Positions 14,201 to 21,953 of a stretch of 23,855 nt of DNA are shown piece after piece. The DNA lies in NCBI GenBank assembly GCA_023412455.1, contig JAEYNQ010000185.1, positions 1 to 23,855 of the forward strand, read 5' to 3'. The notes below the pieces were generated by a model. The model saw only the letters and a list, made by a program, of their open reading frames with translations. It was not told where the DNA came from and ran no database searches. Source of the DNA: Bacillota bacterium. Lineage in GTDB: Bacteria; Bacillota; Clostridia; Lachnospirales; Cellulosilyticaceae. Numbering within the stretch: position 1 is the stretch's first letter; every line of letters starts with the position of its first letter. The position numbers and the translations under genes were made by a program.

Positions 14201-15115
14201 TTACAATTTCCCTTGATAGATGTCATGTAATTTCAAATAATGGTTTAAATCATTAAGTACTTTCTTCTTATTTTTAGTCCACAGGGGAGCCAAAAGATGT
14301 TCACCCGCCCCATCTCCTGTCACACGATGGATCACAAAATGAGGAGGAAGTAGGCGAAGGACCTCACCTAGAGCCATGATATATTCTTCTTCTGTAAGAA
14401 GAGGGAAGGGTTCTTTTTGGTAGAGTTTACCAAGTGGCGAGTTGTCTAAAATATGAAGCATATGCAGTTTTACCCCTTGAAGAGGTAATTTAGCAAGGTA
14501 TTTGGCCGTAGTGAGGTAGTCTTCTAGAGTTTCACCAGGTAAGCCTAAAATAAGATGAACCACTATTTCAATCCCCTTGGCAGATAACTGATAAACAGCC
14601 TTTTCAAAGCAAGCCAGATCATAGCCTCTATTCATAAACTGAGCAGAGGTTTCTTTTGTTGTTTGAAGACCTAGCTCCACCCAAAGATGGGTACGATGGT
14701 TTAATTCAGCCAGATAAGAGATAACATCTTCCCCAAGACAATCAGGTCGCGTAGCAAGAGAGAGTCCAACGATATTAGGAAAAGCCAGAGCTTCTTCGTA
14801 TTTCCGTTTTAGCACAGCCAAAGGGGCATATGTATTGGTATAGGACTGAAAATAAGCCATATATTTGGTGGAATGAGGCCATTTTTTGTGAAGAAGATGA
14901 AGGGCATCGGTAAGCTGCTCCGTAATACTGAGTTGGCAGTTAGGTGTAAAATCACCGCTTCCCTCTGCACTACAAAAAAGGCAACCTTTGGAGGAAAGTG
15001 TACCATCTCGGTTAGGACAAGTAAAGCCTCCATCAATGGAAAGCTTAATCACTTTCTCACCATGCCTTTCTCTTAAAAAACGATTTAAACTGTAAAAACG
15101 CTCAGATTTGGTCAT
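14201..15115 (-). CDS. Radical SAM protein, YhcC/YtqA family (TIGR01212)
   Basis: 304-residue iron-sulfur enzyme of the TIGR01212/COG1242 radical SAM family. The cluster-binding cysteines follow this family's unusual spacing: Cys33 in FTCPNRDG, then Cys45 and Cys48 in KGCLFC (C-X11-C-X2-C), rather than the standard CX3CX2C. LSIDGGF before the first Cys and HLILGLPGET in the barrel are typical. E. coli YhcC and B. subtilis YtqA have similar length; the substrate of the family is not known to me. The ATG at 15115 has AGAGAGG 6 bases upstream. It lies between two small minus-strand genes; an AT-rich hairpin separates it from the upstream one, so it may not be fully cotranscribed with it. Confidence 0.93.
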   Translation of the reverse strand: MTKSERFYSLNRFLRERHGEKVIKLSIDGGFTCPNRDGTLSSKGCLFCSAEGSGDFTPNCQLSITEQLTDALHLLHKKWPHSTKYMAYFQSYTNTYAPLAVLKRKYEEALAFPNIVGLSLATRPDCLGEDVISYLAELNHRTHLWVELGLQTTKETSAQFMNRGYDLACFEKAVYQLSAKGIEIVVHLILGLPGETLEDYLTTAKYLAKLPLQGVKLHMLHILDNSPLGKLYQKEPFPLLTEEEYIMALGEVLRLLPPHFVIHRVTGDGAGEHLLAPLWTKNKKKVLNDLNHYLKLHDIYQGKL

Positions 15116-15173
15116 AAGTACCTCTCTTAAGGAGTCATAGTCATGTCTTATAAAGGGTAAAATAGCTTATAAG

Positions 15174-15213
15174 TATAAGATAATATAAGCTTAACAACTT
15201 ATATTATCTTATA
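15174..15213. terminator. AT-rich 16-bp perfect inverted repeat after the small helical protein gene
   Basis: 15174-15189 and 15198-15213 (CTTATATTATCTTATA) are perfect 16-bp complements with an 8-base loop. It starts 5 bases past the stop of the minus-strand gene at 15218. There is no clear T run and only 2 GC pairs in the stem, so it may be a weak terminator, an mRNA 3'-end stabiliser or a DNA cruciform. Confidence 0.55.
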
Positions 15214-15217
15214 GAAA

Positions 15218-15652
15218 TTAGTGGATTGCAAGGAGCATCTCTTCTTTGCGTAAGCGAATTTCTTCACATGTCTTTAGAACATCTTCCCACTGAGCATCTG
15301 TGGTAAGGGTTCGTGAAAACTGGATAAAATCCTGACGGAGCTTGGTGGTATACTCTCTTTTTATCTGTTCAACCTCTTGGTCATTGGTGGTAGTAGCTAA
15401 AGCCTCTAAAAAATCTTTAGCTCTTTTAGATGAAACAAAGGGCAAATAGGGTTGAATAAAATCCAGCTCATGTTGTAAGGCCTTATATTGTTGCTGAAAA
15501 GGATTGCCTTCTACATGATCCATATAAGCATAAAAGGCATCAAGATTAAAAAAACGAATATTTCCAAGTGCAGAGTAATCAAAATCAGTTAAAATCGTTT
15601 TAAAGTGTTGTAAGTGCTCACGGAGTTCCATTTGAGTAAGCAAAGTTGCCAT
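15218..15652 (-). CDS. Hypothetical small helical protein
   Basis: 144 residues that I do not recognise. The composition (many Leu, Glu, Gln, Lys; few Gly or Pro) and heptad-like spacing predict an almost all-helical protein, with a final helix from EDVLKTCEEIRLRKEEMLLA. There is no signal peptide and no membrane segment. The segment FDYSALGNIRFFNLDAFYAY near residues 24-43 is aromatic-rich. The start is supported by AAGGGGGA about 8 bases upstream. It is divergent from phoP across a 170-base gap and first in a minus-strand run. It could be a helical bundle of the YlbF/YmcA kind judging only by size and helicity, but I see no decisive motif. Confidence 0.75.
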   Translation of the reverse strand: MATLLTQMELREHLQHFKTILTDFDYSALGNIRFFNLDAFYAYMDHVEGNPFQQQYKALQHELDFIQPYLPFVSSKRAKDFLEALATTTNDQEVEQIKREYTTKLRQDFIQFSRTLTTDAQWEDVLKTCEEIRLRKEEMLLAIH

Positions 15653-15749
15653 TTTAATAATCCCCCTTAAAAGAAATTCAAAGTGAAGCTTGTGTATCTA
15701 TGAATTAGTATATCCAGTACAAATTAAAAAAGTGTATGTAAATTTTACT

Positions 15750-15777
15750 TTGAAAACGTAAAGAAATAGAATATATT
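15750..15777 (+). promoter_or_regulatory. Putative promoter of phoPR
   Basis: TTGAAA (15750-15755) and TATATT (15772-15777) with a 16-base spacer, about 45 bases before phoP. I do not see clear TTAACA repeats here, unlike upstream of pstS, so direct PhoP autoregulation is not evident. Confidence 0.45.
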
Positions 15778-15822
15778 AGAGATAGCTAGTAAAGTAAGCG
15801 ATGGGCAACAAAGGAGGAAATT

Positions 15823-16530
15823 ATGGAAAAAAAGCATGTTGTAGTCATTGATGATGAAGAGCATATCTTAGAACTTGTTTCTTATAATTTAGAAGCCAAT
15901 GGTTTTAGCGTAGCTTGTTTTACAAGTGTAGAAGAAGCTTTAGACAAGATAGAGAACGAAACGATAGATGCTATGCTACTGGATGTGATGCTACCAGGAA
16001 TTGATGGGATTAGTGCATTAGAGCGCTTTAGAAAATCACCAAAGCTTAAAGATGTTCCCATTCTACTGGTAACGGCTAAAAGCGAAGAAATTGATAAAAT
16101 TATAGGGTTAGAATTAGGAGCAGATGATTATATTACCAAGCCTTTTAGTGTACGTGAGCTCATTGCAAGAGTAAAGGCCGTGGTGAGGCGAAATGGAAGA
16201 CAGGTACTTTCTACTCAGGAAGAAGACACTCAGAAGCTTTCCTATAGAGATTTAGAACTGGATAATGAGAGTCACAAAGTAACTTATAAAGGTCATCCGA
16301 TTGAACTTACTTACAAAGAATTTGAAATGCTAAAGCTTTTAATGATTAACGGAGGAAAAGTATTGACACGCGAAACCATTTTAGACAAAGTATGGGGCTA
16401 TGACTATTATGGTGAAACACGAACAGTAGATGTCCATATTCGGTATTTACGCGCCAAGTTAGCTACCTATGAAATCGGTGATTATATTGAAACCGTGCGA
16501 GGGGTAGGGTATAAATTTATAAAGGAGTAG
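15823..16530 (+). CDS. phoP: Phosphate response regulator PhoP (PhoB), OmpR family
   Basis: 235-residue DNA-binding response regulator of the phosphate-starvation response. The receiver domain has DDEE at 10-13, phospho-accepting Asp54 in MLLDVMLP and Lys106 in ITKPFS. The C-terminal OmpR/PhoB winged helix (~140-233) includes LTYKEFEMLKLL and the typical ending RTVDVHIRYLRAKL, then TVRGVGYKF. AAAGGAGG lies 6 bases before the ATG. The phoR start is only 3 bases after the stop, so the two are translationally close. The pst genes in the same neighbourhood and the Pho box before pstS support the specific PhoP assignment over a generic OmpR regulator. Confidence 0.94.
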   Translation: MEKKHVVVIDDEEHILELVSYNLEANGFSVACFTSVEEALDKIENETIDAMLLDVMLPGIDGISALERFRKSPKLKDVPILLVTAKSEEIDKIIGLELGADDYITKPFSVRELIARVKAVVRRNGRQVLSTQEEDTQKLSYRDLELDNESHKVTYKGHPIELTYKEFEMLKLLMINGGKVLTRETILDKVWGYDYYGETRTVDVHIRYLRAKLATYEIGDYIETVRGVGYKFIKE

Positions 16531-16533
16531 GCT

Positions 16534-17946
16534 ATGAAAAAAAAGATTATTTTTCCTGTAATCATTGTGATTTGGCTAATAGGACTCCTTGTTTTTTGGG
16601 AAACTTTTTCCTTAGCTTTTAAGTTGCATGATATGGGCATAGTGAATCAAGCAGAAAATGAGATATACATAGAGACTCTTTATAAACTTATTGGTATTTT
16701 TACCATGGGGTCACTGATTATTAGTTTCTGGCTATCCCACATCATTAATCAGGTTATTCAACCTCTCAAGGAATTGAGGCAGAATGCACTTTCATTTAGA
16801 GCAGGTGAATATAGGCAAGAGCTACATTACTATAGTATGGAAGAAGTACAAGCTCTAGCAATAGCCTTAGATGATATGGGAGATCAAGTCAATAGCATTA
16901 TAAGAAGGCTTAAACATCAGATGAATAAGGCAGAATCTGTTTTAGGAGCCCTTGATGAAGGGATGCTTGTTATAGATGAAGAAGGATATGTTACGGAAGT
17001 AAATAATATAGCGACCAAACTCCTAAATATAAGGGTTGCTAAATATTATAAGAACCATGTGACTACAATTATTCGAAATGATAAGCTTAAAAGACTCATT
17101 GAGGGTGCTTTTACAGAGGGGTGTTATGAGGGAACAGAACTGACTTTAGGACAAAAAATAGTTTATGCCCGTATTTTACCTGTAGGAACAGATAGCCCTA
17201 TCGATGAATATTTACTCATTATTAGAGATATTACACACTTAAGATTATTAGAGGAGATGAAGTATCAGTTTGTATCCAATGTGTCCCATGAACTCAAGAC
17301 ACCGCTTACCAGTATTCAAGGCTTTATAGAAACGTTAAAGGAGGGGGCTATAGAAAATCCAGATTTAGCCAAGCGCTTTTTAAATATTATTGATATAGAA
17401 GCCAAACGCCTTTATCGATTAATACAAGATATTTTGCTCCTCTCAGAAATGGAGAACATGGAAAAGAGAGGGGTAGGTGAGGTAGACACAGGAGTAGCTA
17501 TTGGGCATGTCTTAAGTATTGTTCAAGAAGAAGCCCAAAAGAAGGGTATCGCGCTTATTTATAAACAAGTAGAGCCTATTGTACTTAAACACGTCAATGA
17601 GGATCATTTTAAACAGCTTTTTATGAATATAGTCATCAATGCCATTAAGTATACAGATCAAGGTTCTGTAACTATTGAAGCTGTGAAGGAGAAAGGAAGT
17701 TATGTTTTTCGCGTAAAAGATACAGGAATTGGTATCCCAGAAGAAAGTTTAGAACGTATTTTTGAGCGGTTTTATCGGGTAGATAAGAGTCGTTCCAGAA
17801 AAAGTGGAGGAACAGGACTGGGTTTATCCATTGTTAAACATATTGCTCAGCTTTATAATGCTAAGGTCACTGTAGAAAGTGAGGAAGGGAAAGGCACTTG
17901 CTTTACACTCTGCTTTATGCAGGATCACACCAATAGAAATAAGTGA
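16534..17946 (+). CDS. phoR: Phosphate sensor histidine kinase PhoR
   Basis: 470-residue membrane kinase that phosphorylates PhoP. Membrane segments lie at ~5-27 and ~51-69 with only about 24 residues between them outside the cell. A HAMP domain (~70-125) and a cytoplasmic PAS domain (~128-235, starting near VLGALDEGMLVID) follow. The dimerisation domain has FVSNVSHELKTPLTS with phospho-accepting His252. The ATPase domain has NIVINAIKYT, VKDTGIGIP, FERFYRVD and GGTGLGLSIV. AAGGAG inside the end of phoP serves as ribosome binding site. The lack of a large extracellular domain resembles E. coli PhoR more than B. subtilis PhoR and suggests that the signal comes from the Pst transporter and PhoU. 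Confidence 0.93.
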   Translation: MKKKIIFPVIIVIWLIGLLVFWETFSLAFKLHDMGIVNQAENEIYIETLYKLIGIFTMGSLIISFWLSHIINQVIQPLKELRQNALSFRAGEYRQELHYYSMEEVQALAIALDDMGDQVNSIIRRLKHQMNKAESVLGALDEGMLVIDEEGYVTEVNNIATKLLNIRVAKYYKNHVTTIIRNDKLKRLIEGAFTEGCYEGTELTLGQKIVYARILPVGTDSPIDEYLLIIRDITHLRLLEEMKYQFVSNVSHELKTPLTSIQGFIETLKEGAIENPDLAKRFLNIIDIEAKRLYRLIQDILLLSEMENMEKRGVGEVDTGVAIGHVLSIVQEEAQKKGIALIYKQVEPIVLKHVNEDHFKQLFMNIVINAIKYTDQGSVTIEAVKEKGSYVFRVKDTGIGIPEESLERIFERFYRVDKSRSRKSGGTGLGLSIVKHIAQLYNAKVTVESEEGKGTCFTLCFMQDHTNRNK

Positions 17947-17964
17947 TGCAACAAGGATAGAATG

Positions 17965-18019
17965 AAAAAACACTCCTAAGAGTAGAGACTTTTAATCTCT
18001 GGTTTTAGGAGTGTTTTTT
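17965..18019. terminator. Bidirectional terminator between phoR and rlmL
   Basis: AAAAAACACTCCTAA (17965-17979) pairs perfectly with TTAGGAGTGTTTTTT (18005-18019), a 15-bp stem with T runs on both strands. An inner AGAGA/TCTCT pair shortens the loop. It separates two convergent genes. Confidence 0.93.
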
Positions 18020-18027
18020 GAGAGCCT

Positions 18028-19203
18028 TTAATCTTCTTTGGGTACAGCCTTAAAGTTTTCACCATCTTTTGGCGGTTTAGGGCCAAAGTATTGATAGAAA
18101 TTAACCTGTAAATTACCATTAAAAAGTTTACGGGTTTTATTGGCTTTTTTACCATAGTCCTTTTCAAAGGTAGGGCTAGAAGTAACGGTATAGAGAGACC
18201 AGGTGGGATTGGTATTCATAAGGGCACGAAGGTCCTTGTGAAGGCGTTCCACTTTTTCTTTGTCACTAATACGTTCACCATAAGGTGGATTAGACATAAC
18301 CACGCCATAGTCACCATGAGGCAAAGAAGTTTTGTGGATAGGTTTGGCAAAGAACTGGATATAGTCACCTACTCCTGCTGCATTAGCATTTTCCCTGGCA
18401 CTTAAAATGGCATTTCGGTCAATGTCTGAGGCATAAATAATAGGACTTCCTTTTTGGTCAATAGCTTCTCTTGCTTCTTCACGAAGTTCGTCCCATAGTT
18501 CTTTTGGCACTTGAGGCCAACGACAAGAAGAAAAAGAACGGTTCAGACCCGGCGCAATATTTTTAGCCATCATAGCAGCTTCAATGGCAAAGGTACCTGA
18601 ACCACAGAAAGGATCATAGAGAATACGTCCTTTTTTCCAATAGCTAATTTGTAAGAGAGCAGCTGCTAATGTTTCTTTAATAGGCGCTTCAACGGAGCTT
18701 ATGCGATAACCTCTTTTGTGGAGACCATCTGGTCCAGTTGTATCAATGGTTAAGGTAGCTACATCCTTAAGAAGAGCCACTTGTACCGTATAAGAAGGAC
18801 CTGTTTCAGGAAACCAATCTATGGCGTAGTGCTGTTGGAGGCGTTTAACAATGGCTTTTTTAGTAATGGCTTGACAGTCGGAGATACTAAAAAGAGCAGA
18901 TTTAACGGACTTGCCGTTGACGGTAAATTTAGCATCAGGAGTTATCCATTCTTCCCAAGGTAAAGCATGAACCTGATTAAAGAGTTCTTCAAAGGAAATG
19001 GCCTTGAATTCCCCCATTTTGATATAGACACGGTCAGCACTTCTTAACCACAGATTAGACAGGACAATGGCTTCAGCATCTCCCCTATAGGTAATCTTGC
19101 CATCAGATACAGAGGTAATCTCATAGCCTAAATCTTCCACTTCTTTTTTGACCATCGCTTCCAGGCCAAAAGTAGAGGTGGCAATTAACTCAAAAGTTTT
19201 CAT
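18028..19203 (-). CDS. rlmL: THUMP-domain RNA (guanine-N2) methyltransferase, YpsC/RlmL type
   Basis: 391-residue SAM-dependent RNA methyltransferase. The family methylates guanine N2 in 23S rRNA; E. coli RlmL is the N-terminal half of the larger RlmKL fusion, and Firmicutes carry this half alone (YpsC, similar length). A THUMP RNA-binding region (~45-155) is followed by GLHKRGYR (160-167). The methyltransferase domain has DPFCGSGTF (197-205), the SAM site, and SNPPYGER (304-311), the catalytic NPPY. AAGGAG precedes the ATG. It is convergent with phoR and divergent from pstS and does not look functionally tied to phosphate uptake. The exact target base is inferred from the family. Confidence 0.93.
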   Translation of the reverse strand: MKTFELIATSTFGLEAMVKKEVEDLGYEITSVSDGKITYRGDAEAIVLSNLWLRSADRVYIKMGEFKAISFEELFNQVHALPWEEWITPDAKFTVNGKSVKSALFSISDCQAITKKAIVKRLQQHYAIDWFPETGPSYTVQVALLKDVATLTIDTTGPDGLHKRGYRISSVEAPIKETLAAALLQISYWKKGRILYDPFCGSGTFAIEAAMMAKNIAPGLNRSFSSCRWPQVPKELWDELREEAREAIDQKGSPIIYASDIDRNAILSARENANAAGVGDYIQFFAKPIHKTSLPHGDYGVVMSNPPYGERISDKEKVERLHKDLRALMNTNPTWSLYTVTSSPTFEKDYGKKANKTRKLFNGNLQVNFYQYFGPKPPKDGENFKAVPKED

Positions 19204-19274
19204 ACAAATCTCCTTATCATTGGTTGGGTAAGTTTATTCTACCCCATCCTTAAGCATCTGTATAGAGGGAGAGC

Positions 19275-19313
19275 TTAACATAGATTTAACATTACGCCAA
19301 TATAAACCAAACA
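19275..19313 (+). promoter_or_regulatory. Pho box: four TTAACA-like repeats at 11-bp spacing
   Basis: TTAACA (19275-19280), TTAACA (19286-19291), CCAATA (19297-19302) and CAAACA (19308-19313) recur every 11 bp. This is the arrangement described for Bacillus PhoP boxes (TT(A/C/T)ACA repeats). A -10 box TATGAT at 19323-19328 follows with no recognisable -35, so phosphorylated PhoP would replace it, bound at about -60 to -22. It should switch on pstSCAB-phoU under phosphate limitation. Confidence 0.85.
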
Positions 19314-19322
19314 TAAATAGTT

Positions 19323-19328
19323 TATGAT
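19323..19328 (+). promoter_or_regulatory. -10 element of the pstS promoter
   Basis: TATGAT placed 10 bases after the last Pho box repeat and about 80 bases before the pstS start. The position is consistent with a PhoP-activated promoter. An overlapping small dyad CATAAA/TTTATG (19312-19326) is present. Confidence 0.5.
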
Positions 19329-19406
19329 GAGTTTGTAAGTTAAATAAGTCTTTTATACAAATGTTTATAAATATGTGAAAAATATAAGGATATAAGGGGG
19401 TTAGGA

Positions 19407-20249
19407 ATGAAAAAAAGACGACTAGCACGTGCCATGGTAATCATAGTAGGTACAATGATGCTGACAGGTTGTGGTTCGCAAGAAGAAAAGAACCTAAATG
19501 AAGGAGAAAAGGTTTCCATTGTAGGTTCTACAACTCTAGCAGAACCAATGGAAAAATTAGCAGTTAAATATAAGGAACTTGGTAATGGAGAGAATCTTGA
19601 AGTACAAGGAAATGGTTCTTCAGCAGGGATTAAAGCGACTATAGAGGGGACGGCGGATATTGGTATGAGTTCCCGTGAATTAAAGGAGGAAGAAAAAGCA
19701 TCTGGAATCCAAGAAACAGTTATTGCCTATGATGGTATTGCCATCATTCTCCACCCCTCTAATACGGTCACTGATTTAACAAAAGACCAAGTTAAAGATA
19801 TCTTTGAAGGGAAAATTACCAATTGGAAAGAAGTAGGTGGTAATGATAAGGAGCTTGTTGTTGTAACACGAGAAGCAGGCTCTGGTACAAGAGCTGCCTT
19901 TGAAGAAATTTTAAAGCTTATGGATGAGAATAAAGCGTCTACTATCACAGAGGTTGCCCTTGTAGGAGATGGAACAGGAACGATTATGAAAACAGTAGCA
20001 ACCAAAGAAGCTTCTATTGGTTATGTATCAGAAGGTTACCTTGATGATACAGTAAGAGCAGTAAAAATAGAGGGTATCCCATGTACAGTAGAGAATGTAA
20101 AAAGTGGTCAATACCCTATTTCTAGACCACTAATCCTTGTAAGTCAGCCATCTATTAAGCCAGAAGCCCAGGCTGTTATTGACTTTATTCTAAGCAACGA
20201 TGGGCAAGCCATTATAGGTGAGAAGTATATCCCAGTAAAAAATGAATAA
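19407..20249 (+). CDS. pstS: Phosphate-binding lipoprotein PstS
   Basis: 280-residue high-affinity phosphate receptor of the Pst importer, anchored outside the membrane. The signal peptide ends in the lipobox LTGC with lipidated Cys22. Phosphate-contact segments typical of PstS are SIVGSTTLAEP, GNGSSAGIKA, IGMSSREL and REAGSGTRAAFEE. The length fits the shorter Firmicutes PstS class. AAGGGGG lies about 7 bases before the ATG. It is first in the pstSCAB-phoU operon and directly controlled by the Pho box upstream. Confidence 0.97.
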   Translation: MKKRRLARAMVIIVGTMMLTGCGSQEEKNLNEGEKVSIVGSTTLAEPMEKLAVKYKELGNGENLEVQGNGSSAGIKATIEGTADIGMSSRELKEEEKASGIQETVIAYDGIAIILHPSNTVTDLTKDQVKDIFEGKITNWKEVGGNDKELVVVTREAGSGTRAAFEEILKLMDENKASTITEVALVGDGTGTIMKTVATKEASIGYVSEGYLDDTVRAVKIEGIPCTVENVKSGQYPISRPLILVSQPSIKPEAQAVIDFILSNDGQAIIGEKYIPVKNE

Positions 20250-20287
20250 AAGCTATATAAAACTTAAGTTAAGGTAGATGGTGTAAA

Positions 20288-21139
20288 ATGGAAAAAATAA
20301 TGAAAAAGGCGTTTTGGCTTAGTGCTGCTATCATGATTATAGTCATTGGTTTTATGGGAGCATATATCGTAATAGGAGGACTCCCTTTTTTCTCACATAC
20401 TCATTTGTTAGAGTTTTTACTGGGGAGGAAATGGAACCCCTCTGGTGAGTTATATGGGATTTTGCCTATGCTCATTACTAGCCTCTATGGAACAATAGGT
20501 TCAACCCTTATTGGAGTAATTATTGGAATAAGTACAGCTATTGTATTAGTAGAAGTTCTTCCACAAAAACTAGCAAGAATCTTTTCAGCAGCCATTGACC
20601 TTTTAGCAGGTATCCCTTCTGTTGTTTACGGTTTTTGGGGTTTAGTGGTGTTAGTACCTATTATTGATAAGATATGGGGAGGAAGAGGTGCGGGAAGTAG
20701 TTTATTAGCAGTTATCATCATCCTTTCTATTATGATTTTACCCACCATTATTCGTATGACGGAAGTAAGCCTTCGTGCTGTTCCAGTAGAATACAAAGAA
20801 GGAGCATTAGGACTGGGGGCTTCTAAATATCAATACATTTTTCATGTACAACTGGGTGCTGCTAAGTCAGGCATTTTAGCAGGGATCGTTCTGGGTATAG
20901 GAAGGGCTCTTGGGGAAACCATGGCCGTTATTTTAGTAGCAGGGAATGCACCCATTATTCCAAAGAATCTCGTAGACCCTGTTAGAACCCTTACAGCTAA
21001 CATTGCTATTGAGATGAGTTATGCCCAAGGGAATCATCAACAAGCTTTATTTGCTACAGGAATGATTTTATTTGCACTTATTATGCTTATTAATTTTGCC
21101 CTTACAAAATGGATAAAGACAGGTAGGAGGGGAGCGTAG
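20288..21139 (+). CDS. pstC: Phosphate ABC transporter permease PstC
   Basis: 283-residue inner-membrane subunit with six predicted membrane segments; with PstA it forms the phosphate channel. PstC hallmarks seen are FLLGRKWNPSGELYGILPML near residues 38-57, AGIPSVVYGFWGL, the EAA-like loop REVPVEYKEGALGLGASKYQ (here RAVPVEYKEG) and GIGRALGETMAVILVAGN. The ATG at 20288 has a modest AAGG/GGTG ribosome binding region; an ATG four codons later is also possible. pstA starts 2 bases after its stop, indicating coupled translation. Confidence 0.96.
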   Translation: MEKIMKKAFWLSAAIMIIVIGFMGAYIVIGGLPFFSHTHLLEFLLGRKWNPSGELYGILPMLITSLYGTIGSTLIGVIIGISTAIVLVEVLPQKLARIFSAAIDLLAGIPSVVYGFWGLVVLVPIIDKIWGGRGAGSSLLAVIIILSIMILPTIIRMTEVSLRAVPVEYKEGALGLGASKYQYIFHVQLGAAKSGILAGIVLGIGRALGETMAVILVAGNAPIIPKNLVDPVRTLTANIAIEMSYAQGNHQQALFATGMILFALIMLINFALTKWIKTGRRGA

Positions 21140-21141
21140 AA

Positions 21142-21939
21142 ATGAAAGTCAAGCAGAAAGATAATATAATACAGGCTTTGTTAATAGCCATTTCACTGTT
21201 GACTATTTTTGTATTACTCTGGATCATTACTTATATTTTTATGAACGGTATAGCCCATATCAATGTCATAAGATTATTTCCACCTATGGTAGCCACTTTA
21301 TATATTGTAGTACTGGGTTTAATGATTTCGGCACCTATAGGAATTGGAGCGGCTATTTATCTACATGAATATGCCAAGGATGGTAGATTTGTAAGAAGCA
21401 TTCGTTTTGCCACGGAAAGCTTGGCAGCAGTACCCTCTATTCTTTTTGGCCTTTTTGGAATGATGTTCTTCCAAACCCAGTTAAAGCTTGGTTTTTCTAT
21501 GGTATCAGGCGCTCTTACAGTTTCCATGATGGTGCTTCCAACTCTAGTAAAAGCCACAGAAGAGGCCTTAAAGACAGTTCCCAATAGCTATAGAGAAGGG
21601 TCTCTCGCTTTGGGAGCCACTCAATATATAACGATTGTAAAAGTTATTTTGCCTACTGCACTTCCAGGTATTTTGACAGGCATTGTATTGGGTATTGGAC
21701 GCATTGTAGGTGAGACAGCAGCTATTTACCTTACAGCAGGAACCATGTATCGTTTACCCCAACAGGCAATGGAGTCGGGAAGAACTTTAGCAGTACATCT
21801 GTATTTATTAGCTAAAGAGGGGATCTCATTTGATGAGGCCTATGGGACAGCTCTTGCCTTACTCGTTGTTATACTCTGTTTAAATTTAACTACCTATTTC
21901 GTAGGAAGTAAGTTAAACATGAGTAATCGTAGCAAATAA
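21142..21939 (+). CDS. pstA: Phosphate ABC transporter permease PstA
   Basis: 265-residue inner-membrane partner of PstC with six predicted membrane segments. Family features are APIGIGAAIYLHEYAKDGRF, ESLAAVPSILFGLFGMMFF, the cytoplasmic loop VPNSYREGSLALGATQ that contacts PstB, and GIGRIVGETAAIYLTAG. GGAGGGGA overlaps the end of pstC just upstream of the ATG. pstB follows after 14 bases. Confidence 0.96.
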   Translation: MKVKQKDNIIQALLIAISLLTIFVLLWIITYIFMNGIAHINVIRLFPPMVATLYIVVLGLMISAPIGIGAAIYLHEYAKDGRFVRSIRFATESLAAVPSILFGLFGMMFFQTQLKLGFSMVSGALTVSMMVLPTLVKATEEALKTVPNSYREGSLALGATQYITIVKVILPTALPGILTGIVLGIGRIVGETAAIYLTAGTMYRLPQQAMESGRTLAVHLYLLAKEGISFDEAYGTALALLVVILCLNLTTYFVGSKLNMSNRSK

Positions 21940-21953
21940 TAAGGAGAAATAAA

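Noticed and set aside
19234..19428. 64-codon minus-strand frame across the pstS promoter
   Set aside because: It overlaps the Pho box, the promoter and the pstS start, and has no convincing ribosome binding site; it is an artefact of an AT-rich control region.
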